64,000 nt of DNA from Montifringilla adamsi (GCA_017590115.1 JAGGNK010007448.1:6860815-6924814), one strand, 5' to 3'. Positions 12,501 through 27,289 are shown, counted from the stretch's first letter. Program-made: numbers and translations. The notes: generated from the letters alone by a model not told the origin.

Positions 12501-15500
12501 AAGATGTTCTTGCTATTTTTACATTCCTATTAATTTCTTTCAGGTTTTCAGTCTTCAGTTAGCCACAGAGTTTACTACACGATGCATTATTGAAACAGAA
12601 GAGGAGCTGAGGGGTTATCGACTCATGTTTGAGGCTTCTGCCAAGAGAAGGGAATGAGTCCTGCCTCCCTTCAGAGAAGGCTGGAATGGCAAGACGTTTT
12701 CAGATGTGGAGGAGACTTGCTCTTCAGTGCTATTTCTTTCCTATTGTTCCCTGAATCAGAATCCCCCACTATATCCAACAATAGTGAGCAAAAATCTTAT
12801 CTGAACATTCCTGCCAGAAGAAGCAGTGAAATAATGAACCGAGCTGACAATGATGTAGTTATCATCAGATTTCCTGTGGGATGAATAGAGTTAGCTTCCT
12901 ATTGTTTCATGCTCTCAGGCGACCAGGCTCACATTCCAAAGGATCTTCTCCCACGTCATGCTGGATGGAAAACAGACCTGGAGGCCTCCCTGTCCCCTTA
13001 CGGGGTCTCTGTAACTGTAGGAACTACAATTTTCAGTTGGCTATTCAGTAATCCAGAGAGTTTTCTTTCAGTTTATGGTTATAAAGTGTCCCCATGACAC
13101 ACAGAGAATCCAGATTTGTCTGTAGAACCATCAAGAGCTGTCTGGATTATGACTCTTCGATTCCCTCTTGCCTGATGAAACTGGTACTCTTGACATCAGT
13201 TTTAAGAAAATTGAAAGAGATCTGCTGTTGTGTTGTGCTGCTTCTGGAACTTGGTTTCTTGGAGATGTCAACTTAACACCTTATCCCAGCACCCAATTTA
13301 CATGAGAAGTGTAAAGCAAAATACAAAAAGTAAACCATACCCAGCAAAACCCATGGTGTTATTTTATGCATGAGGAATTCTGTCCCAAAATATGTCAAAT
13401 TTTACTTGCAAAAAAAAAAAAGGCTGCTGTTTTATTCTGTATGTGTGCAATCTGCAGAGAACTCAGTTACTTCTTTTCTTTAAACATTCAGTGATCAAAT
13501 GGGGAATCTGCTGTAAAACCGAATAGGAAGAAAGTACCATTATTTAAAGGCTACAGAACTGCTTAAAATTAGAGCTGTGAAGGCACCAAAAAATACCAGA
13601 AATCACAGATGGTTTGCAGATAAATTCACATTGCATTTAGTCCACTCAACATCTAAAAAAAACCCCTATGCTTTTGCCTTCCTTTTCAGTCTATCTGTTG
13701 ATGCCTGCTCAAAACGTACTTTCTTTAAATTGGGCTTTGAGTCATGTTCTGTTGCCCTACACATTCAGATCCCAGTCATTTTGAAAAATGTGCACAAATA
13801 TGTATTTTTAAATGATGTCGTTAAAATTTAATCTATTCTGCATATTTGCAAAATCACAACTATCCTGAGCAGGTTAAATAAGACATTAGCAGGGATGAAA
13901 TAATAGCAAGAACAGACAAGTAGCTCTGCAATATGCAAGTGGCTGAGACAGAATGACCCAGTTGTTTCTTCTTGTCTATACTGATGATTCTGCAGTATTA
14001 GAGTCAGTTAAACATTGTTTTCCCCACTCAAAGACTGCAGGATCAGGCTTTTACATAATTCTGGGATATTTGTGTATTCTGTAATTTAACTAGTTAAAGC
14101 CTATTTGTTTTGAGGTTTTTTTAATGCCTAGGCCATATTTTCAAACGCTCTCTCTTGTCCCCTGGGTTTTCTCTCTGATACTGGCTTGCTTAGGGGAAAA
14201 TTCCGCTTCCATTATCATGAAAGATCAGGATTTGGCACAATCATTCCAGCCTCACTGCCTAGCAGCAGTCAGCAGAATTTGTTGAATACATAATGCTCCA
14301 TTCTCCTCCTTACCAGGTTCTTGTGGAGGGATTTTGCAGCAGGCGAGGGGAAGCTCGGAGCGTGATGGTCCTTCAATACCTGCTTGAGACATCCAGGAGC
14401 TCTTGCTCTTCATTGCACAGGCACAGGGAAGTTTTAGATGGCACTGTAGCCACTGTTAAGAGAGTAAATACGATGAAGTTCATGGTACAGTACATGGCAT
14501 TTCTTCTTGCCAGGAGCAAACTCTCACCTGCACCCTGGAATAGCCGAGGCTGCTTTTCCTGGCTCGTTAAAAAGCCTGACGCAGTAAAAATCCCTGAGAC
14601 AAGTTCAGAGAGTTCTCAAGTCCCTGATTAGTAAATATTATTTGTGCAAAATGTAATCTCAGGACAATAAGGCCTGACATGAACCAGATTCGAGCATGTG
14701 TTTGGCAATCCTCAGCTTTATTCCTTCTAAATACAAATGCAGCATGCCAAGCAGCAATCCTCTAAGTCCTGAGCTTAGCTTTCCCTGTTCCACCAGCCAC
14801 TTGCCAAGAGTCATTTGCTCCAGTACTTCTCACAAAAGCCAAGCTACTTCTTATAACTCTCCATCCTAATTAAGCTACTTGCTGGCTTTTATAATCACCT
14901 CTCCATACACCAATCAATCTCAGCAGGATTTTTAACAGATGAAACTTGGCTGATTTCCCCTTAAAGCACCAACCATCCTGAAACAATAAGGTCATGTTTT
15001 TTGCTCTTTACTGCTTTTCTTGCAGGCCCTTTTTCTTCTCTACCTGTCAAAAGAGGAAGCCAACAATAAAAATAAATATAGTCAAGTATGCCTGAGGCTG
15101 AATGAGGGCATGGAAACCTGCTGTTTTCCAGATGAGTCAAGCAGTTCTAGCAACTGCACAGACCAGTATTTTCTTCAAGCTGTTCCACACTCACTATTGT
15201 TCATCAACCCATCAAAGAGGACAGACAGCCAAACTTTTTAACAGATATCCAGACAAAACAGGCAGAATAAAGCAAAGTTCTGGGATATTCAGAACTTTAG
15301 CATTTCAGAAATTCATTACTTCATCTTGACCTTTACTTAGGAAAGCAGCTTGAACTAAACTTGGAGAACATACAAAGGGAGCTTTCAATCAATAAGTCCT
15401 TCTACAGCACTGCTGCCTGCTTCACAACCCTACCCTGGAATTTGCAGGGCATCTAAACAGAGCTCAGTTCATAGAGACTACAACCAAGAGCATTGCCTCT

Positions 15501-18500
15501 GGAGGGGGTTTTGGGTGGAACACAGATATCCAAAAAGTGCTCAGAGCATTCCCAAGTCACTGCAGCACTCAATGTGTTACCAGAACCCAATTGACACTGC
15601 TAAATTGCCACTGGAGTGGATTTACCGAAAAGCTCCTGACCCCTCAGACACTGTTATGGAAAATAAAAGTTAACCAATTTGATGTCAAAGGCAGCAGAGT
15701 GTTCCTTGCTGTCTCATAATGAAAGGCACATCAACACTTGGAGACAGTGGAGGCGCCAGATGATGTGGAACCAAACCGGCTTCAAACAAAAACCTGGCTT
15801 CTTTTTGTCAGCACAGAACTGGGGCAGATGCCCTCACAGTGGGGTCACAGAGCTTGCAGCACCCCCAGGCAGGGTCAGCCCTTTTGGGTCTTGCCCCACA
15901 AAGAGCAGCAAACCCAAAAGCCACAGGCAGGACTGTGAGCAGTCGGTGCCTGCCCGTTGCCACCCCTGTGCCAGCTGACAGTGTCCACAGGGTTGGGATG
16001 TGTGGCATGGGCAGCAGATGCAGAATGGATTGGATTGTTTCCAAAGGCTATTATCTGAAAAAGACTTTGCTTTATGCTTGGGCCAATATGGTAAACTGCA
16101 TCCAGTTAGCTCAGGGAAAGGTCAGACATATTTTAAAGCTAAGAAAGGCCATCTCTGGCAGGTGTATCCAATTCAGAGAGATATATTATCCCCAAAGGAA
16201 CATGAAAAAAAAAAATCTTTATTTATTTTATTTCTGCATATTCCACTTAGACTTACCCTGGTGCATTGATGATATGGAATTGTGCAATGTTTTCAAGCAG
16301 AATCCAGCCAGTCTTTCCTAAAATGAGACATAGTTTGTCTAAACAGACAATCACTTCCTGGAATTTGCAGATCTAATTTCGTACTTCAGTATTTAAGACC
16401 TCCAAAAAAGTGACATCCATCTTCCCTCCTATTAAAAAAAAAAAAAAAAAAAGAAGAAAAAAAGAAAGTTTTTCCTTCTATCTGGAGATTATTTAGTGCT
16501 CTGTTATTGACACTGCTTCTATTGAAAGATTTAAAGATAAAAATGCAGTGTATTCAAGTAGTGATCATTTTTCATCGTCACTTAGTGACAGAACAGCCTG
16601 TAGTCAATTCCAACAGATTTATCTTTTCTGCTATTGATCCTGTGTGGGGCTGAGCTGTGCACAGGGACTTGGCTGTGGCGCTTCAGAACTGCAGCAAGAA
16701 ATGCAAAAGGAGTGGACAAGAGAGGTGCCAAGCAATCTTATTTTCATTCTCAGGCTGTCTAATTATTCCCCTCTAAGTGTTGAGACAGGCTGCTAGAAAA
16801 TAACTTGTGTGTAGACACATGGCACTTCCTGATGGACGAAGGGAACAGCCCATAAATGCTATTTCCCCGTGTAGCTCAGTCTGCAAGGTGTTCCAGAGCT
16901 GGGTTCAAGACAATTTGGATGCAAATCAAAACTTCAGGTACCAGAGGGACAGATGTTTTGTGAAAAGTAGGAGCTGCCAGTCAGGTCCCTAAAGCAAATC
17001 TCCCATGACCTCCCGTGGTGAAGATGCTCTCTTGTGTTCTCATGAGGATGCCCATCACATCATGGAAAGAGTCTTTCTGCTTTCTGAAGCCCAAAGAGAA
17101 AGGAAAGTATTATCCTGAGACTTTGGAGCACTCCAGCCTCAAAAGTTCCATGACCAGTTTTTATACTTAAGACACAGATTAATTCTGGCCATCTTCTGAG
17201 TACAGAGTGAAGCTGAAGGGGAAAAAAACAACAAAACATTTAGATGCAGGGTAGAACCTGCATCTTCTCAAACAGTTCAATACTGGATCCCAGACTATCT
17301 ACTATTTTAAACAGAGCCAGACTTCTATATATGCTCTTCTTCACTTAAGCCAAATACATCAGTAAATGCTGATACAGAGGCTGTAAATTTGATGGCTGAA
17401 TAATTTTTGAATCCTTCAGAGACCAAGAAAGCTTTCTCCAGAAATTGTCATGCACCTCCTGATGGATCACCGCTCACAAACCGTAAAGGCACTTACTGTT
17501 GGGAGCAGGCAGAACCAGAGCTCCAGCTTCCTACAGCAGCTGCTCTGTTTTGAGCTAAAAGGTGCTTTTGGGCTTGCTTTCCTTCAGGTATTGGCTGAAA
17601 TGTGACCCAGATACCTTTAAAGTTCCTATACATCAGGTGTAAGTTTTAAATATAAGCTGGAAAAGAGGCACACAAAGAACTGGAGTGAATGAACAGACAA
17701 TGGTGCCTCTGTGCTATTTGCAGCTTTCTCATCCTGCTGATGCCATTAATCCACAATTCCCACCAGGCCTCTGGGTCTGTTTTTTAGATATTTCTCACAT
17801 GGGTTAGGAGATGGAGACACAAGCCCTGGCTTGAACATGGAGGTCTGTTCTAGTCCTTGTGGCTGGGGACACCCAGCAGATTAATTCAGACAACAGCAAG
17901 ACCCCCAAACATTGCAACTGCAGGAGCGACATCAGGATGAAGATCACAGACCCTGTTTTGGAGGCAATGACTCAACCAAAGCCAAGCAAACTATACAAAT
18001 AAAACACATGTACAGGTCCACCTCATGTATGAGCTTGACAATATTCTAGCTCTTCTCTCCTTCCTTGTTCATCATGAGTTTCTGAGGTTCCTTTTCTAAC
18101 CACTTCTGTGAAAGACATTCTTCTACAGAGACCTAATCTTTCATTCCTCTGCAGCTCTGGCTGCCTTGTCATATCCTGATCCAAACCCTTTTGATTAATT
18201 ATCTCTGAACAGGTTTATCAGTCTGTTCTGAAACCTGCACACAGGAACATACATGTTCAGCAGCTATTTCCTCTGTAACTTTCTCTGCTACACTATTTTG
18301 GAGAACTGTTCCAAACTGTGCCAGCTAACTCTTGCTATTTGCAGACATGGGAGATGGGACTCTAAGCCGTGAGCATTTGCCAAGGTAGCTATATGGGTAT
18401 ACTAGCAAAAAGATATTTCTCCTACTGTATAGCTCATTCCTGCTCTTCAAATAAACTGTACTAGTAAAAAGACTTCCACTGCCTCAGCAGCAAGGTTTTG

Positions 18501-21500
18501 TTGATAGATAATTTCACCTCTTTCATTGCAAACCAGTGTAACAGTGATAATGCAGCTTTTGACTAGCGTGAGTTGTTTTCTCCTCAGTATTCACAGCTGC
18601 CAGAGAAGGAATATGATCAGTGTCTTATAGAATAACAAGTGGTTTCATTTTGTCCCCCAAAATAATCTGCACCTTAGATCCATTCTGAATTCTTTCTCTT
18701 GCAATGCTTTCCTGCACAGAGAACAACATTAAACAAATTAACAAATTACTCTCTCTGCAAGAGCCAGGTCATATTTCATCATTAGAGAAGGAGTCTGATT
18801 TTGGTTGGGTGAAAATAAATCCACAGTAACACCACATTTGCTATCATTCATGTCTCAACATTTCCCCTCAAAATAGTTTCATTTTGTTATATTTAATGCT
18901 TCAGCATTCCATCTTAAAATAATGCCAATAATTACAAATCTCACTGTTTTATTTTAGGCACTGTTCTCCTGAAGTGACAGAAGCACACAGATTGAAAATG
19001 TTGCTGAAAGATTGCTGGAAGACAGGAAAAACACATCCAAGTTTGCCTAAGTGGTAAAAAGGAAAGAGATGCTCTTTGGACACAGAAGGAGATAAAAAAG
19101 TTTGGAATATTCGTCATCTGCTTAAAGGCTGAAGAGGATTTTGGGACAGCAAACGGAAGCACTGCAGTGTCGTGGGTTCGTGGTGCAATATTTTGGTCCT
19201 TGTGGGATGTTACACTGCAATATTGAAATGAAGGATCATCCTCTGAAGTCTGCAATCTGGTGCCCCTCTCTGGCTGTCATACCCAATTCTAGGCACAAGA
19301 AACCCAATAAGGGATATCGATCAAACTGTCTGATGTGTCAGTTAAAAAATAGCCCTTCATATGTAGACAAAACCTATGCAGAGCAAAAGAGAAATAAATT
19401 CAAAAACCTCTTCTTCTTCAGGTTATTAAAGCTCTTTCTGTTGCTATACAATGAGAATCTTTGTATAAGTTTTATGAGCTCTATCACTGATCTATTCATT
19501 TTCTAATGCCTGAAAAATTACAGATGTTGTGCCTATTGAATGAAAAAGCAAAGCCCTTTACAAGCCTATTAGGAAAACAATATTTACAACAAAGCACCAA
19601 GGAAAATTCTCCCATTAAATTTTACAGCAATTTCCTTGGAAGAGTCCTTTCCACTGAACAGCTGGACCTAATTGCAGATGAGCTGACTGAAGGAAGTACA
19701 TCTGATTGCAGATGTAATAAAATTCATGCTTGACACCTTAATTTTTTTTTAATATATATTGGCCACCATCAAATCACTGCATTTGCTGGTTTGCAGGCTG
19801 AATCTATCAAAGTTTTGGCAGGAGAATAGACAGTGAACGGAAAAGCTTGTGGAGGCCTTCAAAGCTTGGTGCTTAAGACACAGCTTTTTAATGCTATTGA
19901 TTCCTAACAATCAATAGTTTTTTTCAATAAGAAGGTCTCATATTACCCTTTTTCCCAACCACCCTTCACAATGAACTTAGTTAGGATGAAAAAGCACTTA
20001 ATGGCTTTCTTTGGAGATTTTTTTCCCCCATGTTCATTGCAGTCTCTTCTCCCTTACAAAGTTCACCTTGCTCAGCCCTTCTGGTTGATGGTTGTGGGGT
20101 GGTTCACCAGATGTTTTCCAGCATAACAACATGCCATGGGGTTAAGCTTTGACCCAGAAGAGCTCATTTCTTTCAAATAAAAGACATTGCAACCACATCA
20201 ACCTCTAGCATTTAAGGTTATTTGCTTAGAAACTACCATAAAATCAAAGAGCTTGCTCCTCTTCCTCATCCCTGTTGAAATTCTGTAGATAATTTAATTT
20301 TCAATGAGTTTCACAAACAAGGTTTTAAAGTAATTTTTTACCATTAAATTTGAGCCAAAGCAGTTATTTCTCTTAGGAGTTTTTTACAGTGACTTTTCAA
20401 AAAGTAGCGTTGGTCATCTTCTGTTGTGCATCACGAGGGTGTGGAAATTGCTTAGGGAGAGAGCAGGGGGAGTAGGAGCTGTGCTTGCTGCCACTGGAGA
20501 TTGCCCAGGAACTGAGTTGCAGTGCTGACTAATTGCAGGGAAATTGCTTCTGCTGGAATATATTGAGTGAACAGCAGCAGCAGTGCTTGCCTGGAGAACA
20601 GAAAGTTTAACAAGGATGGAACAAACACTAAATGCTGCCTGAATCCTCCTGCAGTGGGGGTATATAACCCCTTCCCTCTTCAGTCTGTGATATGGGAGTG
20701 TGGGATCCCCCTCCCATTTGCCCAGCTGTTCCATTTTCTGCTGAAGAAAATATTGGGATACTCCTCCAATTCTTTCCTGTCCCCTGACCTAACAGGATTA
20801 TTCCTGGATAGAAACATACATTTCTGTGAAAGGAAAATAGTTCTATTTTATCCCTGTGTTGTGAAGCTGATAATCAGCACTCATTACAAACAGAGGCTGC
20901 TTCTCATGCCTGGGGGGTTTTTGTTTGCAGAGTAACACTGCGTGGGCATCCCAACACTTCAAAACCAACCTGCTGCTCCTCAGGTACCTAGCATGCCACT
21001 AATAACAGCCTCATGAATGTTGCAGAATCTATAATAAGAAACTTAATTTTTTTAAAGGAGTAGCATTCACTGCTTGTTTCTGTAAGTGGCTGTTTAACCA
21101 GGCCTGCTAAACATTGCAGATGTACACACAACTGCATTTTAATCAACCACAAAAACACTCTGCAGCATAAGTAGTTAGGCAGCTATGCCCTCAAGAGCAC
21201 AGGTAAGTGGGCTAGTAAATATTTAATCAACTATTGTTGCATGGGATAGTAAACATTAATATTTAGTATAATATTTACTTACATTTATATCCCATGTTTA
21301 GAATAATATTATGTTTAAGGACAAGTATACATTCAGATGTTTGGTCTGGTACTACTACTCATAGACACCTGCTTGGGTAAGTTATTTAAACACTGTCATG
21401 ATGCAGGCAAGAAAAGGAAAGGATTAGTTTATAAGATATAGACACAGGCACACAGCTATATACACACTTAATTTTCTTTGTGGAGTAGTTGCATTGTGAG

Positions 21501-22808
21501 AAACAAATGCAATGTACGCATCAGAATCTCTTTGCAAGGTGGTAGATGTTAGGTTTTTAACATCAGACTCATCACCTGGCAGGGAATGACCCTGGGGGGC
21601 TGCGTTACAGAATGCTGGACTGGCACCAGGGCAGTTTTCCAGTGAACACAGCATGAAGTGCAAATATCACTCCCCCAAGGCACAGCCCTAAGCACAGAGA
21701 GACCTCATGCCTTTCTTAGAGAGTAAAATGGAGGGGTTGGTGATTCTTTAGAGAAATGCGGGATCCAAACACGCCAAAGAAAAAAATCCCTTACCAAAAG
21801 CCCTGGAAATGCACCAGCTCCCTGGCAGGACTGCAACTCATCCTCCATCAGGCTGGCTTTTGCCTCCATCCTGAAAGAGAGGTGGCATCCAGCTTCACAC
21901 ATTAATATTTACTGCAGCTTGCAGTGCAGCAATAGTCCTCCATCAGAGCTGACTCTATTATAGAAAAGACCTGCATTATAGCAAGAGGTGGCCCTTTACA
22001 GGGATTTGGGTTTTCTGCCCGAGAACACATTTTGGACTACAGAGTCTCTATATACATTGAAAATTTCCTGTTACAGCCACCTTGCAGTCATGATGAACAG
22101 CCTTTCTCTTCAGCTGGGGCCCTTCTGAAAGAGCTCCTTAAGGTCCTTTTTTATTTATGAACTTAATGAGACTTCTTGTAAAATGTATATCTGTTATGTG
22201 GATGCGCAGGCTTGGGTACTGGTTAGTGCCACTTATATTGGACCCCTGACCAAAGCCACATCGTCAGCTTGACCAGAATATTTTGTGCCAAAGTAGAGAA
22301 GTCATCTGAGGATCAGCAAAGCAGTAACAAGCATTTAATCACTATTTCATGGGCTTACAGATGGCCCATGTTATTCAGGACTGGTTTCACAACCATGACC
22401 TCAGCGAGATGCGGCATGGCAGTGGGGCTGCTCTTAGGGGATACGAGTTGTCTGTTGTACAAACAACATTGTCACTGCTGATATCTCTGCCAGAAGGACC
22501 TGTGTGCAGCAGCACTGGGGTTTGTTGCTTCTTTCCTTAGCATGCACTGCCTTTTTAGCAATATGCCTGCTGAATATTAACCACCCTAACGATCCCAGCG
22601 CAGCTCCACAGCACTGCTGCTGCCTTTAGTTCTGGCTGAAGTGATTTTCTGCTTTTGTAGCAGTTTCAGTAGAGGGGCCAAGGACTGGCAGAACTACAGC
22701 AGCTGAGCAACCTTCCTCCTCTTCACAGGCAGCTCACAGCCAGGCACCAGTGCTGACGCACAGGGCAAAGAGATGCTCTGTCCTCTCAGGCTGTTTTGAC
22801 AAGGGCGT
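9537..22808. other. Intergenic sequence between MED27 and NTNG2, left part
   Basis: About 13 kb without a supportable gene. It is AT-rich, and its open frames are short, unrelated to one another and lack recognisable domains. Simple features are an A19 run at 16434-16452 and a short GTT repeat near 12455. I recognised no RNA gene and no named repeat family in it. Confidence 0.7.
16434..16452. repeat. Poly(A) tract, 19 bases, followed by A/G-rich run
   Basis: An uninterrupted run of 19 A is followed by AAGAAGAAAAAAAGAAAG-like sequence. It could be the tail of an old retroposon on the plus strand, but no body is recognisable upstream. Confidence 0.85.
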
Positions 22809-23052
22809 TTGGTGGTAGGACAAGGGGAAATGGCTTTAAACTGGAAGAGAGTAGGTTTAGATTAGATATTAGGAGGAAATTCTTCCCTGTTGCCAAGAGG
22901 AACTGTGGCTGACCCAGCCCTGGAAGTGTTCAGGGCCAGGTTGGAGCAGCCTGGTTGAGTGGAAGGTGTCCTTGCCTGTGGCAGGGGTTTGGCATGAGGT
23001 GACCTTAAAGGTCCCTTCCAACCTAAATCACTCTGTGGCTGTGATTCTATGA
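22809..23052 (+). mobile_element. CR1 LINE 3' end, plus orientation
   Basis: Sense-strand CR1 words occur in the usual order: GGACAAGGGGAAATGGCTTT, AAACTGGAAGAGAGTAGG, GATATTAGGAGGAAATTC, GGAAGTGTTCAGGGCCAGG, GAGGTGACCTTAAAGGTCCC and TGTGATTCTATGA at the tail. It is about 240 bp and well preserved, so it is one of the younger copies here. Confidence 0.92.
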
Positions 23053-23328
23053 CTTACACACCCTCCTCTGGATGCCCATCACTGCTCTCCCCTCTGTCTA
23101 CCAGCCTGGCTGGGTTACTGGGGGTGAGGGCATCCAGGGGAACTGACCCAGCCAAGACCCTCCCAAAACAGCATCTGCTCTCTCTCTGACCTGCCCCCAG
23201 CCTCTCTGCAGGCACACTTCATTTTTCATTGACTGCCTGGTAGCATTGTGCCTGACTTCATTGAGAGGCTTTTAAAATCTTCAGCTTTGCTATTAGTATT
23301 GATTAGCTTTGTCCTCTTAGCAGGCTAT

Positions 23329-23354
23329 TCTTTTTTTTTTTGTGTGTGTGTGTC
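23329..23354. repeat. T-run followed by (TG)n microsatellite
   Basis: About eleven T are followed by TGTGTGTGTGTGTC. It is a simple sequence with no associated feature. Confidence 0.8.
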
Positions 23355-23559
23355 TCCTGGCTTGTTGCATCACCAGGTTCTATATTGCTCTTTAGGGTCC
23401 TTCCCATGGATTTTTAAGTGTGAATACAGCTGGGGACAGCTCTGGGAAGAGATGCTAATCTTCTGAACAAACCCCCCAGGCCATCTTTCAGTGTTTAGGA
23501 GACAATTCACAATGAGAAAGAGGACAAACAATCTGGTCATTGCATCTAGGCAAAAAAAG

Positions 23560-23561
<2 letters not shown>

Positions 23562-23598
<37 letters not shown>
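23562..23598. repeat. Uninterrupted poly(A), 37 bases
   Basis: This is the longest homopolymer in the window, preceded by AAAAAAAGGC. No retroposon body ends at it, so it may be an expanded slippage tract. The long minus-strand open frame over it, with a poly-phenylalanine run, is an artefact. Confidence 0.9.
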
Positions 23599-23600
<2 letters not shown>

Positions 23601-26600
23601 CGATGAAGAGAAAAGAGGGAGAGCAAGTTGCTCTTCCAAAGGGAGAGAATGAGTATCCAGTAACTTAGAGAGCCAATGCACCAACTTCATTCCTGCAGCC
23701 ACGGGTTCTGAGCTTAAAAATACAGGAGTAGTAATTAATAGTTTGCACTTACACAGCATTTTTGCAGATTAACCTCTCCACCAAAATTTCAACCTAAATC
23801 TAAATGCAGCAATTTTCTGGAGTGGAAAATAGTGGGAGTTTAATAATGCATAGAAACACCATGCAAGAAATCAAGTCAGGAATACTATACAGATATAAAA
23901 ATGCAGGGGCAACGTTCATAGTGAGAGAACTCAGCTACTCAGGCTGAAATTGCTTTGTCCTGTCCAGCTAATAACCTGCCTTACAAAGTTGTTGCTGAAT
24001 TGTTAAAACACTACTAGTAGGTGTTGCAAGTACACTTCAGTTCCATATCTCATCTTACAGCCAGCATCTCCAGAGTGTGGTGCCTCCAATCAAATCCCCC
24101 TGCATTAATCTGATATTTATTCTGAGGAAACACAGCTTCTGAGCCACCCAAACAATGTTTTGCAGCCCAGAAGGTTTCCATTGACATCTGACCCAGCACT
24201 CCTGTAAGTTGTGAGAACAGCAAATATCACTTTGCAAGGGGCTGTGGGTGCAGCCCATTGATTAGATGGTCTCATCCTCATCCACTGGGAATGCATCCGT
24301 TGCACAATTCAGCTCGGATGTCAGAGAGATACTGCAGGCAAGAGAGCTGCCTCAGAAACTGACCATGGTTATTCTGTTTGATTGCTAGAAAGTCTTCTGT
24401 GCCATCTCTGTTCTTCATTCGATGTTCCCAGTCCCCAGCATTGTTTGTTTGGTTGGTTGTCCAATGGAATGGGGATCAGGAGTCATTTTTAGCCTCTTCC
24501 TTGGGTGCTTGTGCCTGGGGTTTGATGTTGAACAGCCTCAGCTCATCCCTGTGCACTGCAGACCATGAGCTCTCCAGCAGCACACACCTCATCCTCCTGC
24601 TGCGTGGAGAAGTCCTGTGACATCTGGATCTGGGGATGTAGCTCATGTACAGCGAGTTCAGCTCATGGAAGAGGGAGAAAATAATCCTTAGGGGGGTGTT
24701 CACTCATTAGCTGACCCCAGGTATTCCTTAATTGGACTCTGCTTCTCTCAAAATTCTCTCTCGAGGGTTGAGCTCTAATCAAATTAATTTGTCTCTTGGC
24801 TGGTGAGGAATAACAGTAAATCTGAAGTCCCTGAAGGCATATGGAAATTGGCCCATGTGAACCATATAATTTTTAAATATGAAGGAGAAAACGGATTTGC
24901 AAAGGAAGTTTCTTAGCTGGCAAAATAAGCTATAACAGAGAGCACAGCAAAAGGGAGAAAGTAGTCAGGAGAATAATGCAACACAGCTGGAGCACAAGGT
25001 TTTGTCTGAGAAAAGCACTTTCTTTTGTTTTACCAGAAAGGCATTTCACTCTGAAAATGAAATCCAGACAGGATGTTACTGAAGGTCCACATCTTATTTT
25101 CAATAAATGATGAACCTTCATGTCCCATGAAATATGAAAGTATAAAGCTGCATTTCTATCATATTCAGCAAAGGTAGGGGGGTTTTGTTCCCTTTTGTTT
25201 AAATAAATTCATTATCAAAGGTGTAGTGCCCTTGAGAAGCTGAGACAGTTGCTTGTATTGCTGTGCAAGGAATTTGAGAGACTTGGTAAAGTTTTTATGA
25301 ACAGTGATGCAGAGATGTGTAGTGTGTCTTTCAAGACCCCGATCCATCCATCCAGAGCTGACACTTGAGCTGTAAAGAGACATCCTTGTCAAACCACTTA
25401 CATATTGCATATACAATGAGATAGCCCTTTGTTTCTAGCACACCAGTTGCAGGAGGTAGAATTTAAAGCAGAAGGCCTCCAGAACTCTTATTTCAGATTC
25501 TTGAGGCACCAAGCGTGGAAATCACTGTGGCAATAATGAAAGGTCAGTGTCTGAATGCACACTTCGTGAGAGGGCATGGAAATATTTTGATGAAAAAGGA
25601 TATGTGCTTCAGAAATTGTCAGTGTGCTACAAATCTGAGGGGTATGGAGGGCCAATGCTTCTCTGGGATGCAGGTTATCCCTGTACATCCTTTGTTTTGT
25701 CCTGCAGTTAGGAATAACACTATGGAAAACAAACCCACCTGCATGTACCATATACACTTACAATACAAAGGGGAGGGAAAACTGCCTCAAATGGCTGGTT
25801 TCTGAAAGTCAGTAAGAAAAATAAGGTTCAATTCAGCCCTTAGATACACACCAATGGCCTCATCTTAAGATTCTTCTGTACCTTTTACACCTCTTACTTT
25901 CACTATGATTTTATTTTAATAACACTTTTCTACCTTCTCCCTGTCCTTTAGACACACTGGTTAGTATTTCATGTAATATTTCCATTTTTAATTTGTGTGA
26001 TACCCTCACACACAGTTCAAATTCAGGGAGAATTACTTATCTTCTCAAAAAGTAACAATGGTTGCTATTAACCAGATTTTGGTCTCTGCAGTGCCATTGG
26101 GAAAAGGTGGCTCAAGTGACTCCAGCTGTAACCCAGGAACTGAAGCAACCACAAGTCAATGTCTAAGTTGACAGGGAGCTTTCTCCTCTGGCTGTGTGTT
26201 TCCAAGGAAAGTGCAGGCACAGTCATGCTGGGTATTAAAGGAGATCCATTTTATGCCAGTTTTTGTCCATGACAATTTCATCAGCAGCCATAGAAAATGA
26301 TATGAAAAATCTGAAGACGGATGTTAACAATTCATTTATTAAATTTCCATAGTTAATGTAAACTTAATAACTTCCAGCTTGACTGTGCCTGCTGGAGTTC
26401 ACTGTTTAAATAGTTCTCCCTGTAAGGAAAATGTACCAGGGGCATCATCTGGACCAGCTCCTTCACTGCCAGGAATTCGGATGATTTCTTAGAATAACTA
26501 TCTAGGCAGGTTTTTTACAAATCACTGCAAGTTCAGCCCCTGTGAAAAGGGTTTTCTGAGGAAGAACTTGCAGGCACAGCATCTTTGGAGGCAAGCAGGA

Positions 26601-27071
26601 GTTGAAGATTCCCCTCTGCCTCCATGGGAACGGTGCCTTTCCCAAGACACCTCTCAGAGCAGCAGAAATCGTGCATGACATCAGGTCAGCATTACCCAGG
26701 GAAGCTCCAAAGGCTGCTCCAGCAGCTGGAAGTCTTTAGAGGTGCTTTATAAATATGCCCACTCTTACAGCAGGTGCCACATCCTGGTCCACCAAGGAAT
26801 TTTTCTGCATCTGTTCCACAGAGAGATCTGTGCAAGGCTGAAGGTCACAGCTCTGAGAAGTCCTTGTGTTAAGTGACCTCAGCTGGCTGGGATGTGGTCC
26901 TGGCTAATGCCTAACGGGTTTCATATGACTCAGGTTTTTCTCCTTTGTCCTTCCTTCTCCTTGCCCAGCATTTTGCTAGTTAGTGGTTATGCAGCAACAG
27001 CTGCAAAGTACCCTTTCAAGGCAAATTATTATTAACATCGCTTTGCCAGATTGGCACAAACTATTGAACAA
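23599..27071. other. Intergenic sequence, no gene seen
   Basis: About 3.5 kb of unique-looking DNA between two CR1 copies. Both strands contain only short open frames without recognisable domains. No repeat family could be named. Confidence 0.65.
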
Positions 27072-27148
27072 GGAGCCACAGAGTGGTTTGGATTGGGAAG
27101 GACCTTAATGATCATCTAGTTCCAAACCCCCTGCCATGGGCAAGAACA
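27072..27148 (-). mobile_element. CR1 LINE 3'-tail fragment, minus orientation
   Basis: The plus strand reads GAGTGGTTTGGATTGGGAAG, GACCTTAATGATCATCTAGT and CCCCCTGCCATGGGCAAGAA, the reverse complement of the CR1 tail. The copy is about 75 bp. Confidence 0.88.
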
Positions 27149-27289
27149 TATTCTTCCGAGCATCGTTCTTCCAAGCAGCCTGTTCACAACCCTCTAAGCA
27201 CAGCACGCATTTTTAACTCCACACCCTTTTTTCTCCTAGAAGAGGCGAAAAAGCAGGACCTTGGCTGGCTGCAGCAGAGCCGAGCGCAG

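Noticed and set aside
23370..23759. 129-codon minus-strand frame with a poly-phenylalanine run
   Set aside because: The run is a translation of the A37 tract, and the rest has no similarity I can recognise.
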